NCBI RefSeq assembly: GCF_039535785.1
Contig: NZ_BAAAXV010000001.1
Coordinates: 124,001 to 188,000 of the forward strand
Direction: 5' to 3'
Length of the DNA stretch: 64,000 nt
From: Nonomuraea helvata
GTDB taxonomy: Bacteria; Actinomycetota; Actinomycetes; Streptosporangiales; Streptosporangiaceae
Shown here: positions 19,300 to 27,573 of the stretch, in pieces
Position numbering within the stretch: the first letter of the stretch is position 1
Layout: each line of letters opens with the position of its first letter
The notes under the pieces: model-generated
Database searches by the model: none
What the model saw: the letters and a program-made list of their open reading frames with translations, nothing else
Told to the model about the DNA's origin: nothing
Translations under genes and position numbers: made by a program

Positions 19300-20700
19300 T
19301 CAGGCGCCGTAACGGCCGGGAGAGAGCAGGCCGTCCGGGTCGAGAGCGGTCTTGAGCCGGTGCAGCATGCCGAGACCGGCGGTGCTGGTCTCCGACCACA
19401 CGTCGGCCGCGGCGTGGTCGATGTCGGAGCGGTAGATGGCGCATCCGTTCCCGCGCAGCAGGCAGTTGCCGTCGTTGCGGAGCTGGTGGGCGCGGTAGGG
19501 GGCGTCCGGCGCGTTCCGGTCGAAGAAGATCTGGATGACGCCGTTGGCCATGTGCTTGCTGACGAGGTTCCACTCGACCATGAGGGCGGTGCTGTGCGCG
19601 TCCACGGCCGTCTGGAGCGCGGCCATGAGGTGGTCGGTCCGCCTCGCGTGCATGGGCATGAGCGGCAGCAGCGCCAGGAAGCCCATGTCGCCGTCGTCGA
19701 TCCGGTCGCAGGAGGTGACGCCGAGCGCGTTGCGCACGCCCTGGCAGGTGGGGATGCCCTGCGCCATGAGCGCCCTCGGGTAGAGCGGGTCGTCGGGGGC
19801 CACCTCGGCCGCGTCCACCACGCGCAGCGCCTCGGCGCCCTCGACCTCGATGAGCGCCTTGCGGAGCAGCTCCTCGGCCAGCTCCACGGTGGCGTCGCTG
19901 CCCATGAGCGGCCCCATGATGGTGAACAGACTCGGGTCGACCCCCTGGGGCAGCGTCCAGTCGCCGTGGGTGGGCGTGAGCGACAGCTCGCGCACGCGCA
20001 TGAGCCCGTCGGCGGGGTTGCCGCGGCGCAGGAAGCCGGTCATCGCGCCGACCGCCGTCCCGACCTGGTCGCGCTGGAAGCGGCCGTGCACGAAGGCGAT
20101 GGTCTGCGGGCGCGGCACCAGGGCGACGGCCATGGCGGTGACGATGCCCAGGTTGTGCTGGACGAACGCGGGCGTCAGGTCGGGCCCGGCGACTCGGCCG
20201 TGGTAGCGCCCGGCCGGGTCGAGCCCGCCGGTGGTGACCACGCTGCCGTCGGCGAGCACGGCCTCGATCCCGGCCGTGTCGTGGACACGCGAGCGGATGC
20301 AGCCGTCGCCGCGGTCGAGCGCGTTGCCGACGACGGAGGTGTCGGCGCAGGAGGCGGTGACGTTCAGCATCCACGGCGTGTCACGCAGCACCTCGGCGAG
20401 CTGCGCCTGGGTGACTCCCGGCTCGATGACCGCGTAGCCGGCCTCGAGGTCCAGGCTGCGGATGCGGTTCATGCCGCTCAGGTCGACGACCACGTTGTCG
20501 TCGGTGACCGGCATGGCCGAGCCCATGCCCCAGTTCCTGCCGGTGCTGATCGGGTAGAGGCGGCGCCCGGACGCCGTGGCCTGCCGTACGAGCGCGCGTA
20601 CCTCGTCGAGGTTGCGCGGCGTCTCGATGCCCGCAACGGCCCGCGGGTGGTGCCCCCCGACGTCGTGCGACCTCAGCTCCAGTCGCTCTAATTCCTGCAT
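19300..20700 (-). CDS. VAO-family FAD-binding oxidase
   Basis: A 466-residue flavoprotein of the vanillyl-alcohol oxidase / 4-cresol dehydrogenase type. The N-terminal PP-loop FAD domain reads PISTGRNWGMGSAMPV and VIEPGVTQAQLAEVL. SCADTSVVGNALDRGDG follows, and the C-terminus ends in a typical LKTALDPDGLLSPGRYG. Family members oxidise para-phenols, benzylic alcohols or amines, or couple aromatic rings. I chose the ATG at 20700 because GAGGAG lies 4 nt upstream; an in-frame GTG at 20721 overlaps the preceding stop. An 82-residue protein is encoded immediately upstream and could be a partner. Whether FAD is covalently bound cannot be told. Confidence 0.85.
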   Translation of the reverse strand: MQELERLELRSHDVGGHHPRAVAGIETPRNLDEVRALVRQATASGRRLYPISTGRNWGMGSAMPVTDDNVVVDLSGMNRIRSLDLEAGYAVIEPGVTQAQLAEVLRDTPWMLNVTASCADTSVVGNALDRGDGCIRSRVHDTAGIEAVLADGSVVTTGGLDPAGRYHGRVAGPDLTPAFVQHNLGIVTAMAVALVPRPQTIAFVHGRFQRDQVGTAVGAMTGFLRRGNPADGLMRVRELSLTPTHGDWTLPQGVDPSLFTIMGPLMGSDATVELAEELLRKALIEVEGAEALRVVDAAEVAPDDPLYPRALMAQGIPTCQGVRNALGVTSCDRIDDGDMGFLALLPLMPMHARRTDHLMAALQTAVDAHSTALMVEWNLVSKHMANGVIQIFFDRNAPDAPYRAHQLRNDGNCLLRGNGCAIYRSDIDHAAADVWSETSTAGLGMLHRLKTALDPDGLLSPGRYGA

Positions 20701-20717
20701 GACTCTCCTCTTTCGGC

Positions 20718-20966
20718 TCACGCGGTGTGCTGGAGCAGGTCGTCGATGGAACCGATGGCCTGGTTGGACATCTCCCTGATGCCGAGCAGCCGCTGCTCGA
20801 CGAACTCGTCGGGCTCAGCTATGGCGTCGGGGATGTCGAGGGTTCCGCGCGGCGCCGCCTGCACGGGGACCTCGTGCAGGCCGTAGGGGTGCCGTCGGGC
20901 TCTGGCAGTGTCGGTGTCTCGGGTGTCACGCCTGGTTCTGGCGGGCAGGTGCGGGGGGGTTCGCAT
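20718..20966 (-). CDS. 82-aa protein of unknown function in the flavoenzyme operon
   Basis: Short protein with a basic first half (many Arg, TRRDTRDTDTARARRH). The acidic, helical second half reads DIPDAIAEPDEFVEQRLLG and then SNQAIGSIDDLLQHTA. It has an AGGAG 11 nt before ATG 20966, and its stop lies 17 nt before the oxidase start. No cysteines and no signal peptide are seen. It could be a small subunit or chaperone of the oxidase, or a leader-bearing peptide substrate for the flavoenzymes. Nothing in the sequence decides between these. Confidence 0.5.
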   Translation of the reverse strand: MRTPPHLPARTRRDTRDTDTARARRHPYGLHEVPVQAAPRGTLDIPDAIAEPDEFVEQRLLGIREMSNQAIGSIDDLLQHTA

Positions 20967-21035
20967 GGCGGGGGTTTCTCCTACCGGACTCGGACGGGGT
21001 TTCCGGGTGACCGCTCGCCGTTGAGCGGATCTGGT

Positions 21036-21932
21036 TCAGCGCGCGCCCTCCGTGTGGTCGAGGTGCTCGACCAGTGGAGTGACGGCCGCGGGGGTGGCCC
21101 GCGGCACGCCGTGGTTGATGACGCTCGCGGCGATGCGGCGCTCCGCCAGCCCCATGTGGGGACGGCCGGCGGGGCCACCGGAGCTCGGCCGGGCGCCGGC
21201 CGAGCCACGGATCATGGAGCTGGCATGCACCCATCGGCGCGACTCTGCCAGCACGTCCCGCTGCGCGCGGGACAGGTCTGAGTGCCGGGCGTACTGCTCG
21301 CACACCGCCCGCGCCAGCACCCGTGCCATGACGAGGTGCTCCTCGCAGGCGGCCGCGACCTTCGCCTCCAGGCCGATGACCTGGGCGAGGAGCAGCTGCA
21401 GGTGGGGCAGGCCCGAGCTGCGCTCGAACCCGTCGAGCTCGGTCAGCCGCTCGGGCCAGCGCAGCCGCCGCTCGATCGAGGCGCACACGGCCGCCACGAC
21501 CTGCGTGGCGGGCTGGTCCGGGGCCTGGCCGTCGAGCTGCACGGCCCGCTGTGCGGTCGCTTCGAAGTCGGTCAGCCTGCGCAGGCCGCTCTGGAGCAGG
21601 CGTACGCGGTTGTGCAGGCATGCGGCGCTCCATCCGAGGACCAGCAGGCGGTCCGCATCGGCCTCGCAGTGCCAGCCGACCAGGGCCACCTCACGGGCCA
21701 TGCGGTGGTGGAGCACCCAGGACTCCTGCGCGCCCACCGGCACCGGAGTGTCGATCCACACCTGCAGGCCGCCCGGGGGCACCTCGTCGACGCCGACGTC
21801 CATGCCGTCGGGCGCCACCCTGGCGCAGATCCGCTGGACCACCCGCTGCTGGGCGGCTGTCTCCGGCGCCAGGGGCACCGGGCCCGGCAGCACTCGCTCT
21901 GGGGCCACTCTCGCCCTCGGCTCGATGCTCAT
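21036..21932 (-). CDS. 298-aa protein of unknown function, first gene of the flavoenzyme operon
   Basis: Soluble, largely helical protein that I do not recognise. A beta-rich N-terminal third contains VDEVPPGGLQVWIDTPVPVG. It is followed by GWHCEADADRLLVLGW and long Leu/Arg/Glu helices (for example LPHLQLLLAQVIGLEAKVAA). Cysteines occur at several scattered positions and form no obvious metal site. It starts at ATG 21932 behind a TTGACA-type promoter and is followed at 69 nt by the 82-aa gene. Its leading place in the operon suggests a dedicated scaffold, regulator or novel enzyme. Confidence 0.55.
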   Translation of the reverse strand: MSIEPRARVAPERVLPGPVPLAPETAAQQRVVQRICARVAPDGMDVGVDEVPPGGLQVWIDTPVPVGAQESWVLHHRMAREVALVGWHCEADADRLLVLGWSAACLHNRVRLLQSGLRRLTDFEATAQRAVQLDGQAPDQPATQVVAAVCASIERRLRWPERLTELDGFERSSGLPHLQLLLAQVIGLEAKVAAACEEHLVMARVLARAVCEQYARHSDLSRAQRDVLAESRRWVHASSMIRGSAGARPSSGGPAGRPHMGLAERRIAASVINHGVPRATPAAVTPLVEHLDHTEGAR

Positions 21933-21977
21933 CTGGGGCCACCTCCTGACCCGCGGCCTTCGGCGGGCCTACGTAAA

Positions 21978-22006
21978 TTGACACTTAATAGTGCCGTCCC
22001 GATAGT
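21978..22006 (+). promoter_or_regulatory. putative promoter towards the sialidase-like gene
   Basis: TTGACA at 21978-21983, 17 nt, then GATAGT at 22001-22006. It overlaps the -10 of a promoter pointing the other way. A nearer TAGAGT box at 22137-22142 may be the main -10 for the gene at 22178. Confidence 0.45.
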
Positions 22007-22030
22007 CGTCACAGGGCGGTTTTCTGTCAA
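22002..22030 (-). promoter_or_regulatory. putative promoter of the flavoenzyme operon
   Basis: On the minus strand TTGACA (22030-22025), 17 nt, then GACTAT (22007-22002), about 70 nt before the ATG at 21932. ACTTAA occurs in direct repeat at 21983-21988 and 22036-22041 around the divergent pair, possible sites for a regulator. Confidence 0.45.
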
Positions 22031-22177
22031 CTGGTACTTAACCAAGACGGCATGGGTCGCCGGGCGGCCACGGGGAAGGCCTGGTGGACCAGCGACTTCC
22101 CGCCGATGAATACCGAGTTACGGAGCGTCGATCATCTAGAGTCCCGTTAACGCGGCAAGATGGGGAGGAACGAGACC

Positions 22178-23872
22178 GTGCCAATGGCAAGATCCATGGT
22201 CGTGGCCCTGTCGGTGGCCGCGACGACGCCCACGTGGCCGGGCGTGGCGCGGACCGAGGCCGGTTACTGCCGGCTACCGGATCACTCCGCCACGAGTGGG
22301 GCTAACCCGATCGATACTGCTTCGTCACTCGGCTGGATTCACCCCTTCCCGCCGCCCGGCGAGCGGGAGCCGACAGAGTCCGAACGGCTCGACTTCGCGG
22401 GCTTCCCCAACGTGTCGGCACTCGACGTCGTGGGGCGCGACGGCATGCTCCGCCAGAAAGTGATCACGACCTTCACCACGAACGTGGACGAGGTCGTCAC
22501 CCTCACCAACGCGGCGGCGCTCTCCGACGACGGCGGCCTGACGTTCGGCCCCGCAGGCCGGACGCCGCTGCGCGAGGCGCCCGTCGAACTGCTCGACGGC
22601 CGCTTCTTCGCCACCGAGTACTACCTGCGGCGGACCGGCCCGCACACGGCCCGGCTGGGCGTGCTCACCTCCAGGTCGCCGGACGACCAGGAGAGCTGGG
22701 TGCGCTCGGAGTCGACGCTGTTCACGCCCGGCGACCTGCTGCCCGGCGGGGCCGCGCACGGGGTGCCGATCCAGCTCGCCGACGGCACGATCCTGATCAC
22801 GGTGTACGCCCGCTACGGCGACACGGGGACGTACCAGGCCGAGCTGTACGCCAGCCGGGACGGCGCGCGCACCTTCGAGCGGCGCGGCGTGATCGCGGGA
22901 CCTTCGGACGGGTTCGTCTACAACGAGGCGGCCGTCGAGCAGACGATGGACGGCAGCCTGCTGGCGGTGCTGCGCCGCGACGGCGGCCCGTACTCCACGC
23001 TGCACCAGAGCCGCTCCACGGACGACGGCCGCACCTGGTCACCGGCCGCCGAGCTGCGCTTCAGCGGGCAGGACTGCGTGGTGCGTGGCGTGGCCCCGCG
23101 GCTGCTGCTCACCCCCGGCGGCGTCCTGGTGCTCAGCGCCGGGCGCCCGGACAACTGGCTGGCCGTCTCCCCCGACGGGCTCGGCGACGAATGGCTCTGG
23201 CCGCAGGTGACGTACCACAACCGCGACGGGATCTGGGACAAGCACGGCTCGTCCGGCTACACCGGGATCGCGGCGCTGGGCCCGCACACCCTGATCCAGG
23301 TGTTCGACAACTGCAAGCTGCCCGGGGCACGCCCTGAGGGGCCGCTGAACGAGACGGCCTGCCCGGCGCACGGGCGGTTCGAGAACGGCGGCTGGTACGC
23401 GATCAAGCGCCGGCTGTTCACGATCGCGGGGCCCGGCACAGGCCTGCTGGACCTGGCCGCCATGCGCCGGCGCGGGACGCTCGGCGTCGAGACCACCATG
23501 CGCTGGACCGGCCACCCCGGGTCGCGCCCCAGCGCGGCCTTCGACGGCGGCACCGGCTACTGGTCGAGTGCCGTCGCCCCCGGCCGCGGCCGGTACGTGC
23601 TGCACCTGGACCGGGAGTACCGGCTCACCCGCATCGGCCTCAGCCTGCGTCCGGGACACGCGGCCGGCGCCCGCGTGTACGTCTCCAGGGACGGCCGCTC
23701 ATGGGGCCGCCCGGTCGTCACGATCATCGACAGGACGGACTACGCGCTCCGGTACTCGGAGATCGCCGCGACCGGCCGCCACGTCAAGATCGTCACCGAC
23801 CCGACCTCCGACTGCGAGCCGGAGATCGGCCGGACGTGCAGCATGCTCAACGAGGTCGAGCTCTACTCATGA
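22178..23872 (+). CDS. secreted sialidase/BNR-repeat protein with F5/8-type C-terminal domain
   Basis: A 564-residue exported protein. After a short signal peptide comes a six-bladed propeller fold indicated by Asp-boxes: SDDGGLTFG, SRDGARTFE and STDDGRTWS. The C-terminal 130 residues resemble a discoidin/F5/8 carbohydrate-binding domain (FDGGTGYWSSAVAPGRGRY, then VYVSRDGRSWGRPV). I chose the GTG at 22178 because GGGAGG lies 9 nt upstream. No clear RIP motif of true sialidases is seen near the N-terminus, so it may be a glycan-binding or non-sialidase exo-glycosidase. It is divergent from the flavoenzyme operon. Confidence 0.78.
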   Translation: MPMARSMVVALSVAATTPTWPGVARTEAGYCRLPDHSATSGANPIDTASSLGWIHPFPPPGEREPTESERLDFAGFPNVSALDVVGRDGMLRQKVITTFTTNVDEVVTLTNAAALSDDGGLTFGPAGRTPLREAPVELLDGRFFATEYYLRRTGPHTARLGVLTSRSPDDQESWVRSESTLFTPGDLLPGGAAHGVPIQLADGTILITVYARYGDTGTYQAELYASRDGARTFERRGVIAGPSDGFVYNEAAVEQTMDGSLLAVLRRDGGPYSTLHQSRSTDDGRTWSPAAELRFSGQDCVVRGVAPRLLLTPGGVLVLSAGRPDNWLAVSPDGLGDEWLWPQVTYHNRDGIWDKHGSSGYTGIAALGPHTLIQVFDNCKLPGARPEGPLNETACPAHGRFENGGWYAIKRRLFTIAGPGTGLLDLAAMRRRGTLGVETTMRWTGHPGSRPSAAFDGGTGYWSSAVAPGRGRYVLHLDREYRLTRIGLSLRPGHAAGARVYVSRDGRSWGRPVVTIIDRTDYALRYSEIAATGRHVKIVTDPTSDCEPEIGRTCSMLNEVELYS

Positions 23873-24462
23873 CCTGTGGGGGTCATCGGCGACACGGGCG
23901 TCTCCGTGCCGGGGGACGATGACGGCCCCGGGCTGCCGCCCTCGGCCTGCCGCAGCGCGGCCAGGTGTTTCTCCAGTGTCGGCACCGCGGACCTGGCCAG
24001 CGCCACCACCGCCGGCGACGAGCCGCTGGCGATCTCCGTCTGGGTGGCGGAGATCGCCTGCGTGTGCGCGTTGGTCATGATGGCGAGGAACTCCTGGTCG
24101 AAGCTCTGACGCGGGGCGTCCTTCAGCCGCACTATGTCGGCACGCTGATCGGCGGTCGGGGACTCGGGCAGCTTGATGCCGAGCTGCGTGGCCGCCTTGG
24201 TGACCTTGGTGTCGAACTCGGTGTGGTCTCTGACGATCAGCTTGCCGACCGCCCTGATCTGCTTCGTGCCGCCCTTGGTCACGCCGAGCTGCCCCATCTG
24301 CATCTCGGCCAGATTGCCCTCGTGGATCCCCCGCATCCAGGCCCTGTCCTGCTCGGACGGCTGCGAGTCGGTTCGCGGCGCCAGGCCCGCGGTGTCCGTC
24401 GGCGTGCCGGCGCACCCTCCGAGGGCGGCGACGGCCACGGCTGCCAGCAACAGAGTGCGCAT
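23863..24462 (-). CDS. DUF4142 lipoprotein
   Basis: A 199-residue lipoprotein with signal peptide and lipobox LGGC (Cys17). The DUF4142 four-helix domain covers about 38-170 (AWMRGIHEGNLAEMQMGQLG, then KLIVRDHTEFDTKV). A Pro/Ser/Thr tail follows. DUF4142 is ferritin-like in shape, and its role is unknown. The start at ATG 24462 has AGGAAAAG upstream. The last codons overlap the end of the sialidase-like gene on the other strand by 10 nt. Confidence 0.85.
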   Translation of the reverse strand: MRTLLLAAVAVAALGGCAGTPTDTAGLAPRTDSQPSEQDRAWMRGIHEGNLAEMQMGQLGVTKGGTKQIRAVGKLIVRDHTEFDTKVTKAATQLGIKLPESPTADQRADIVRLKDAPRQSFDQEFLAIMTNAHTQAISATQTEIASGSSPAVVALARSAVPTLEKHLAALRQAEGGSPGPSSSPGTETPVSPMTPTGHE

Positions 24463-24552
24463 GAGCTTTTCCTATGACATAGCGATACGTTCCACTCACA
24501 GAGCGTAGTCGCCACCCTGGCGGAGTCTCGGCATTCCGGGTTTCCGGGCGCG

Positions 24553-25734
24553 TCAGGCGTCCATGAAGCTCAGCACCAGCGTGGTGTGCCGTTTGCGGAT
24601 GACCGTCCCACCGGCCGCCGTCCGGGAGCGGCCCGGATACGCCGCCACGCGGAGATCGCCCATGTCCGGGCGGCCGGCCTCGGCCCACGCCTGGACGTGC
24701 CCGGCCAGCTCGGCCGCCAGCTCGGCCCCACCGGGCCCGTGACCCTGGGCCACCACCCCGTCACCGGTGGCCGCCCGGCCGCGGGCCACGTGCGAGCCCT
24801 CGGCGGCGAGCAGCGCGATGCCGTCGCCTTCGACGAGGCCGACGCTCATGCCGTAGCCACGGCCCAGCTTCCCGCTGAGTGCGCACCACCGGGGTTCGTG
24901 CAACGCCAGCCAGAGCGAGAAGCCCGGGACGTGGGCCGCTCCCACCTCAGGCACGGCGATCTCGGCCGGCGCCGCGTCCAGCGCGGCCGGCACGTCGCCG
25001 ATCTCGCGCCGCTCGGGCAGCGCCAGCATCAGGCCGGGGTCGCGGCGCAGCACCACGACCTCCTCCGGGCCGGTGAACGGCCCGCGCATCCGCATGAACC
25101 CGCAGGGCGCGACCGACCGGCCCGCCCAGTGGTCGCCGGAGCGCTCGAAGGCGACGGACGCCTGCACGCCGCGCAGGTCGAGCGGCGCCACCAGCCGCCC
25201 GCCGGCGCCCAGTTGCTCCAGCCAGGCCGGGGCCAGGTCCCACACGCCGACCGTGGCGATCAGGCGGTCGTACGGGGCCGACGCGGCATGCCCCTGGGCG
25301 CCGTCGGCGCAGACCGCCTCCACCTGCGACATCCCGGCGGCGGCCAGGTTCAGCCGGGCCTGGGCGACGACGTCGGCGTCGATGTCCACGCTCACCACGT
25401 GCCCGTGCGGCCCCACGAGGTGGGCGAGCAGCGCCGCGTTGTAGCCGGTGCCCGTGCCGATCTCGAGGACCCGCTGCCCCGGCTCGACGCCGAGCTGGTC
25501 GAGCATCGTGGCCATGATCGCGGGCTGGGAGGACGAGCTGATCGGCAGGCCCGCGTCGTCGCGCTTGGTGACGATGGGCTCGTCGCGGTAGGCGTCCTCG
25601 GGGGCGACGCCGGGCAGGAAGAGGTGACGCGGCACCGCCAGCAGCGCGGCGGCCACGCGCCCGCTGATCTCCTGGCGCTCCCGCAGCCGGTCCACCAGGG
25701 CCTGCCGCTGCTCCGCGAAGTCCATGGCCCTCAT
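24553..25734 (-). CDS. protein-L-isoaspartate methyltransferase-like SAM enzyme
   Basis: A 393-residue protein. Residues 1-200 are a PCMT domain: ISSSSQPAIMATMLDQLGV is the region before motif I, VLEIGTGTGYNAALLA binds SAM, and VVSVDID is motif II. About 190 further residues form a C-terminal domain absent from repair-type Pcm. Long PCMT-like proteins occur in actinomycetes, some near lanthipeptide genes, but no lanthipeptide genes are seen here. The start is ATG 25734 or ATG 25725; neither has a convincing ribosome site. It may methylate isoaspartate or Asp side chains in proteins. Confidence 0.8.
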   Translation of the reverse strand: MRAMDFAEQRQALVDRLRERQEISGRVAAALLAVPRHLFLPGVAPEDAYRDEPIVTKRDDAGLPISSSSQPAIMATMLDQLGVEPGQRVLEIGTGTGYNAALLAHLVGPHGHVVSVDIDADVVAQARLNLAAAGMSQVEAVCADGAQGHAASAPYDRLIATVGVWDLAPAWLEQLGAGGRLVAPLDLRGVQASVAFERSGDHWAGRSVAPCGFMRMRGPFTGPEEVVVLRRDPGLMLALPERREIGDVPAALDAAPAEIAVPEVGAAHVPGFSLWLALHEPRWCALSGKLGRGYGMSVGLVEGDGIALLAAEGSHVARGRAATGDGVVAQGHGPGGAELAAELAGHVQAWAEAGRPDMGDLRVAAYPGRSRTAAGGTVIRKRHTTLVLSFMDA

Positions 25735-25848
25735 TGTCCACGCGGCTCGCGAGGAATTCTTGGTAAAGAAGAGGTCAAGAAGGGTTGAGCGCAGGTTCGG
25801 GGGGAAGGGCAGGCAATTCCTGAACGTCGACTCAGAGGAGGAGCCGTA

Positions 25849-26136
25849 GTGCTCACCCTTACAGCCAACGCAGCCCAGGCGATCCGCGATCTGACCGCGG
25901 CCGCGCCCGAGCCTTCCCAGAGCGGGATTCGCATCTCGTCTCAGGGGGAGGGCGCGAGCGCGCTCACCCTGACGCTGGCCACCGCGCCGGAGCCGGCGGA
26001 CGAGGTGGTCGAGACCGAGGGGGCGCGGGTCTACCTCGACCCGGTGGCCGCCAGTGTGCTGGACGACAAGTCTCTTGACGCCGGAGCCGATGACCAGGGG
26101 AGCGTGTCGTTCCTGGTCAAGGAGCAGTCGGCTTGA
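25849..26136 (+). CDS. HesB/IscA-fold protein lacking the cluster cysteines
   Basis: A 95-residue protein with the layout of A-type Fe-S carriers: LTANAAQAIRDLTA at the start, then the strand segment ARVYLDPVAASVLDDKSLD. The three conserved Cys residues are absent, and the protein has no Cys at all. Such Cys-free HesB-like proteins exist in actinomycetes. It cannot carry a cluster by the usual ligands. The start GTG 25849 has a strong GAGGAGGAG just upstream. Function is unknown. Confidence 0.75.
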   Translation: MLTLTANAAQAIRDLTAAAPEPSQSGIRISSQGEGASALTLTLATAPEPADEVVETEGARVYLDPVAASVLDDKSLDAGADDQGSVSFLVKEQSA

Positions 26137-26142
26137 GCCGGG

Positions 26143-26175
26143 CGCCCGCCGTGCCGGCGCGCGGCACGGCGGGCG
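26143..26175. terminator. bidirectional terminator hairpin
   Basis: CGCCCGCCGTGCCG (26143-26156) and its exact complement (26162-26175) form a 14-bp stem with a 5-nt loop. It sits between two convergent stop codons at 26136 and 26182 and can serve both genes. Confidence 0.85.
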
Positions 26176-26181
26176 TACCCG

Positions 26182-27162
26182 TCAGTCCTCGCCGAGCAGC
26201 TTGTGCAGGTAACGCAGCTGCTCCTCGGACTGGTACCCGCCGCCGCCCTCGTGGCCGTTCCACGGCCACACGGTGATCTCCTTCGGGCCCCGCCAGTGGT
26301 TGTACGCGGCGAACACCGTGGACGGCGGGCAGATGTCGTCCATCAGCGCCACGGAGTAGAGCGCGGGCACCTGGCCGCGCGCGGCGAAGTTGACGCCGTC
26401 GAAGTACGACAGCGTGCGGAACACCTGGTCGGCGCTGTCCCTCCGGGTGGACAGGAACCGGACCAGCTCCTGGTACGGGTCCCTCCCGGTGATCTCGACG
26501 GCCCGGCGGAAGTGGGTCAGGAACGGCACGTCGATGAGCGCCGCCTTGACCGACGGGTGCAGCGCGGCCGTCGCCTGGGCGATGCCGCCGCCCTGGCTGC
26601 CGCCGGACACGACGACGCGGCTCGCGTCGACCGATGGATGCTCGAGCGCGGCGTCCACCGCCCTGACGGCGTCGGTGAAGACCCGCCGGTAGTAGTAGTC
26701 GTCCGGGTCGAGGACGCCCCGGGTCATCATGCCCGGCGCCTGCGGCGTGGCGCCGCCGTGCGGGTCGCCCGTGGTGCCGGGGGCGCCGGGGTTCACGCCG
26801 CCGTGGCCGCGCGTCTCCATCACGAACACCGCGTACCCCGCGGCCGGCCAGAACAGGTGATCCTTCGGGAACCCGCGCCCGCCGCTGTAGCCGATGTAGT
26901 GCATCACGCACGGCACCGGACCCTCGACGCCACGCGGCACCAGGAACCACCCGTTGATCCGATGCCCGCCCCAGCCCGCGAAGGAGACGTCGAACACGTC
27001 CACGGAGGCGAAGGGCAGGTCGTGCGGGACGTACTCCGCGCCCAGGTCGAACTCCCTGGCCTCGCTCAAGGTGCGTGACCAGAACGCGTCGAAGTCGGCG
27101 GGCTCGTCGCGATCGGGCAGGTAGCCGCGGAGTTGCTCAAGCGGCATGTCGAACAGTGGCAC
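26182..27162 (-). CDS. acetylxylan esterase / cephalosporin-C deacetylase family
   Basis: A 326-residue alpha/beta hydrolase of the AXE1 family (CE7), which removes acetyl groups from xylo-oligosaccharides and related small esters. The nucleophile is in GGSQGGG (about residue 185). The acid is in ALMDDICPPST and the His in PWNGHEGGG near the C-terminus. The early VRGHGG-type segment reads ETRGHGGVNPG. No signal peptide is present, so it acts in the cytosol, as is usual for CE7. The start GTG 27162 has GGAG 5 nt upstream. Confidence 0.9.
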   Translation of the reverse strand: MPLFDMPLEQLRGYLPDRDEPADFDAFWSRTLSEAREFDLGAEYVPHDLPFASVDVFDVSFAGWGGHRINGWFLVPRGVEGPVPCVMHYIGYSGGRGFPKDHLFWPAAGYAVFVMETRGHGGVNPGAPGTTGDPHGGATPQAPGMMTRGVLDPDDYYYRRVFTDAVRAVDAALEHPSVDASRVVVSGGSQGGGIAQATAALHPSVKAALIDVPFLTHFRRAVEITGRDPYQELVRFLSTRRDSADQVFRTLSYFDGVNFAARGQVPALYSVALMDDICPPSTVFAAYNHWRGPKEITVWPWNGHEGGGGYQSEEQLRYLHKLLGED

Positions 27163-27275
27163 GGAATCTCCAGCCTGTAGAGGGATGCTGATACTTCACC
27201 ACATCACGCACGGAAAGCGCTATCCCAGGCCATGAGCCCGGCGCTGAAAGCGTCAGGGCGGGGTAAAGAGATCAT

Positions 27276-27548
27276 GTGAGCATCTACGTCATCGAGGTCC
27301 CCGACTCCCACCTCCGTCCCGGCCTGTGGTTCGAGCTCCCCGCGGGCACCGACGATTTCCTGGTGCAGTTCAGTGCCGACACCGAGTCCCGCGCCCAGCT
27401 GCTGCTCGACGACACGGGCCGGCCGGTGCTCAGGATGGGCGGTTACATGACGGCCACCGGCGCGGTCGTCGACGAGGCCGTGTGGACCGTGAGCGAGACC
27501 ATCCGCGACGGCGACCGCGTCCGCCTGCGCATTGGCCACGCACTTTAG
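27276..27548 (+). CDS. hypothetical 90-aa protein
   Basis: Small beta-rich protein starting at GTG 27276 (SIYVIEVPDSHLRPGLWF) and ending DRVRLRIGHAL. It has no Cys, no signal peptide and no recognisable domain. It lies 25 nt before the hydrolase gene, but that gene has its own -10 box. The spacing from the divergent esterase gene (113 nt) leaves room for a promoter. Confidence 0.5.
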   Translation: MSIYVIEVPDSHLRPGLWFELPAGTDDFLVQFSADTESRAQLLLDDTGRPVLRMGGYMTATGAVVDEAVWTVSETIRDGDRVRLRIGHAL

Positions 27549-27573
27549 GAGCCGAGTCCACTAACGTCCCCCT

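Noticed and set aside
24553..25734. PCMT-like protein as part of a lanthipeptide cluster
   Set aside because: No precursor, cyclase or dehydratase gene of that kind is nearby; the neighbours are a lipoprotein and a HesB-like gene.
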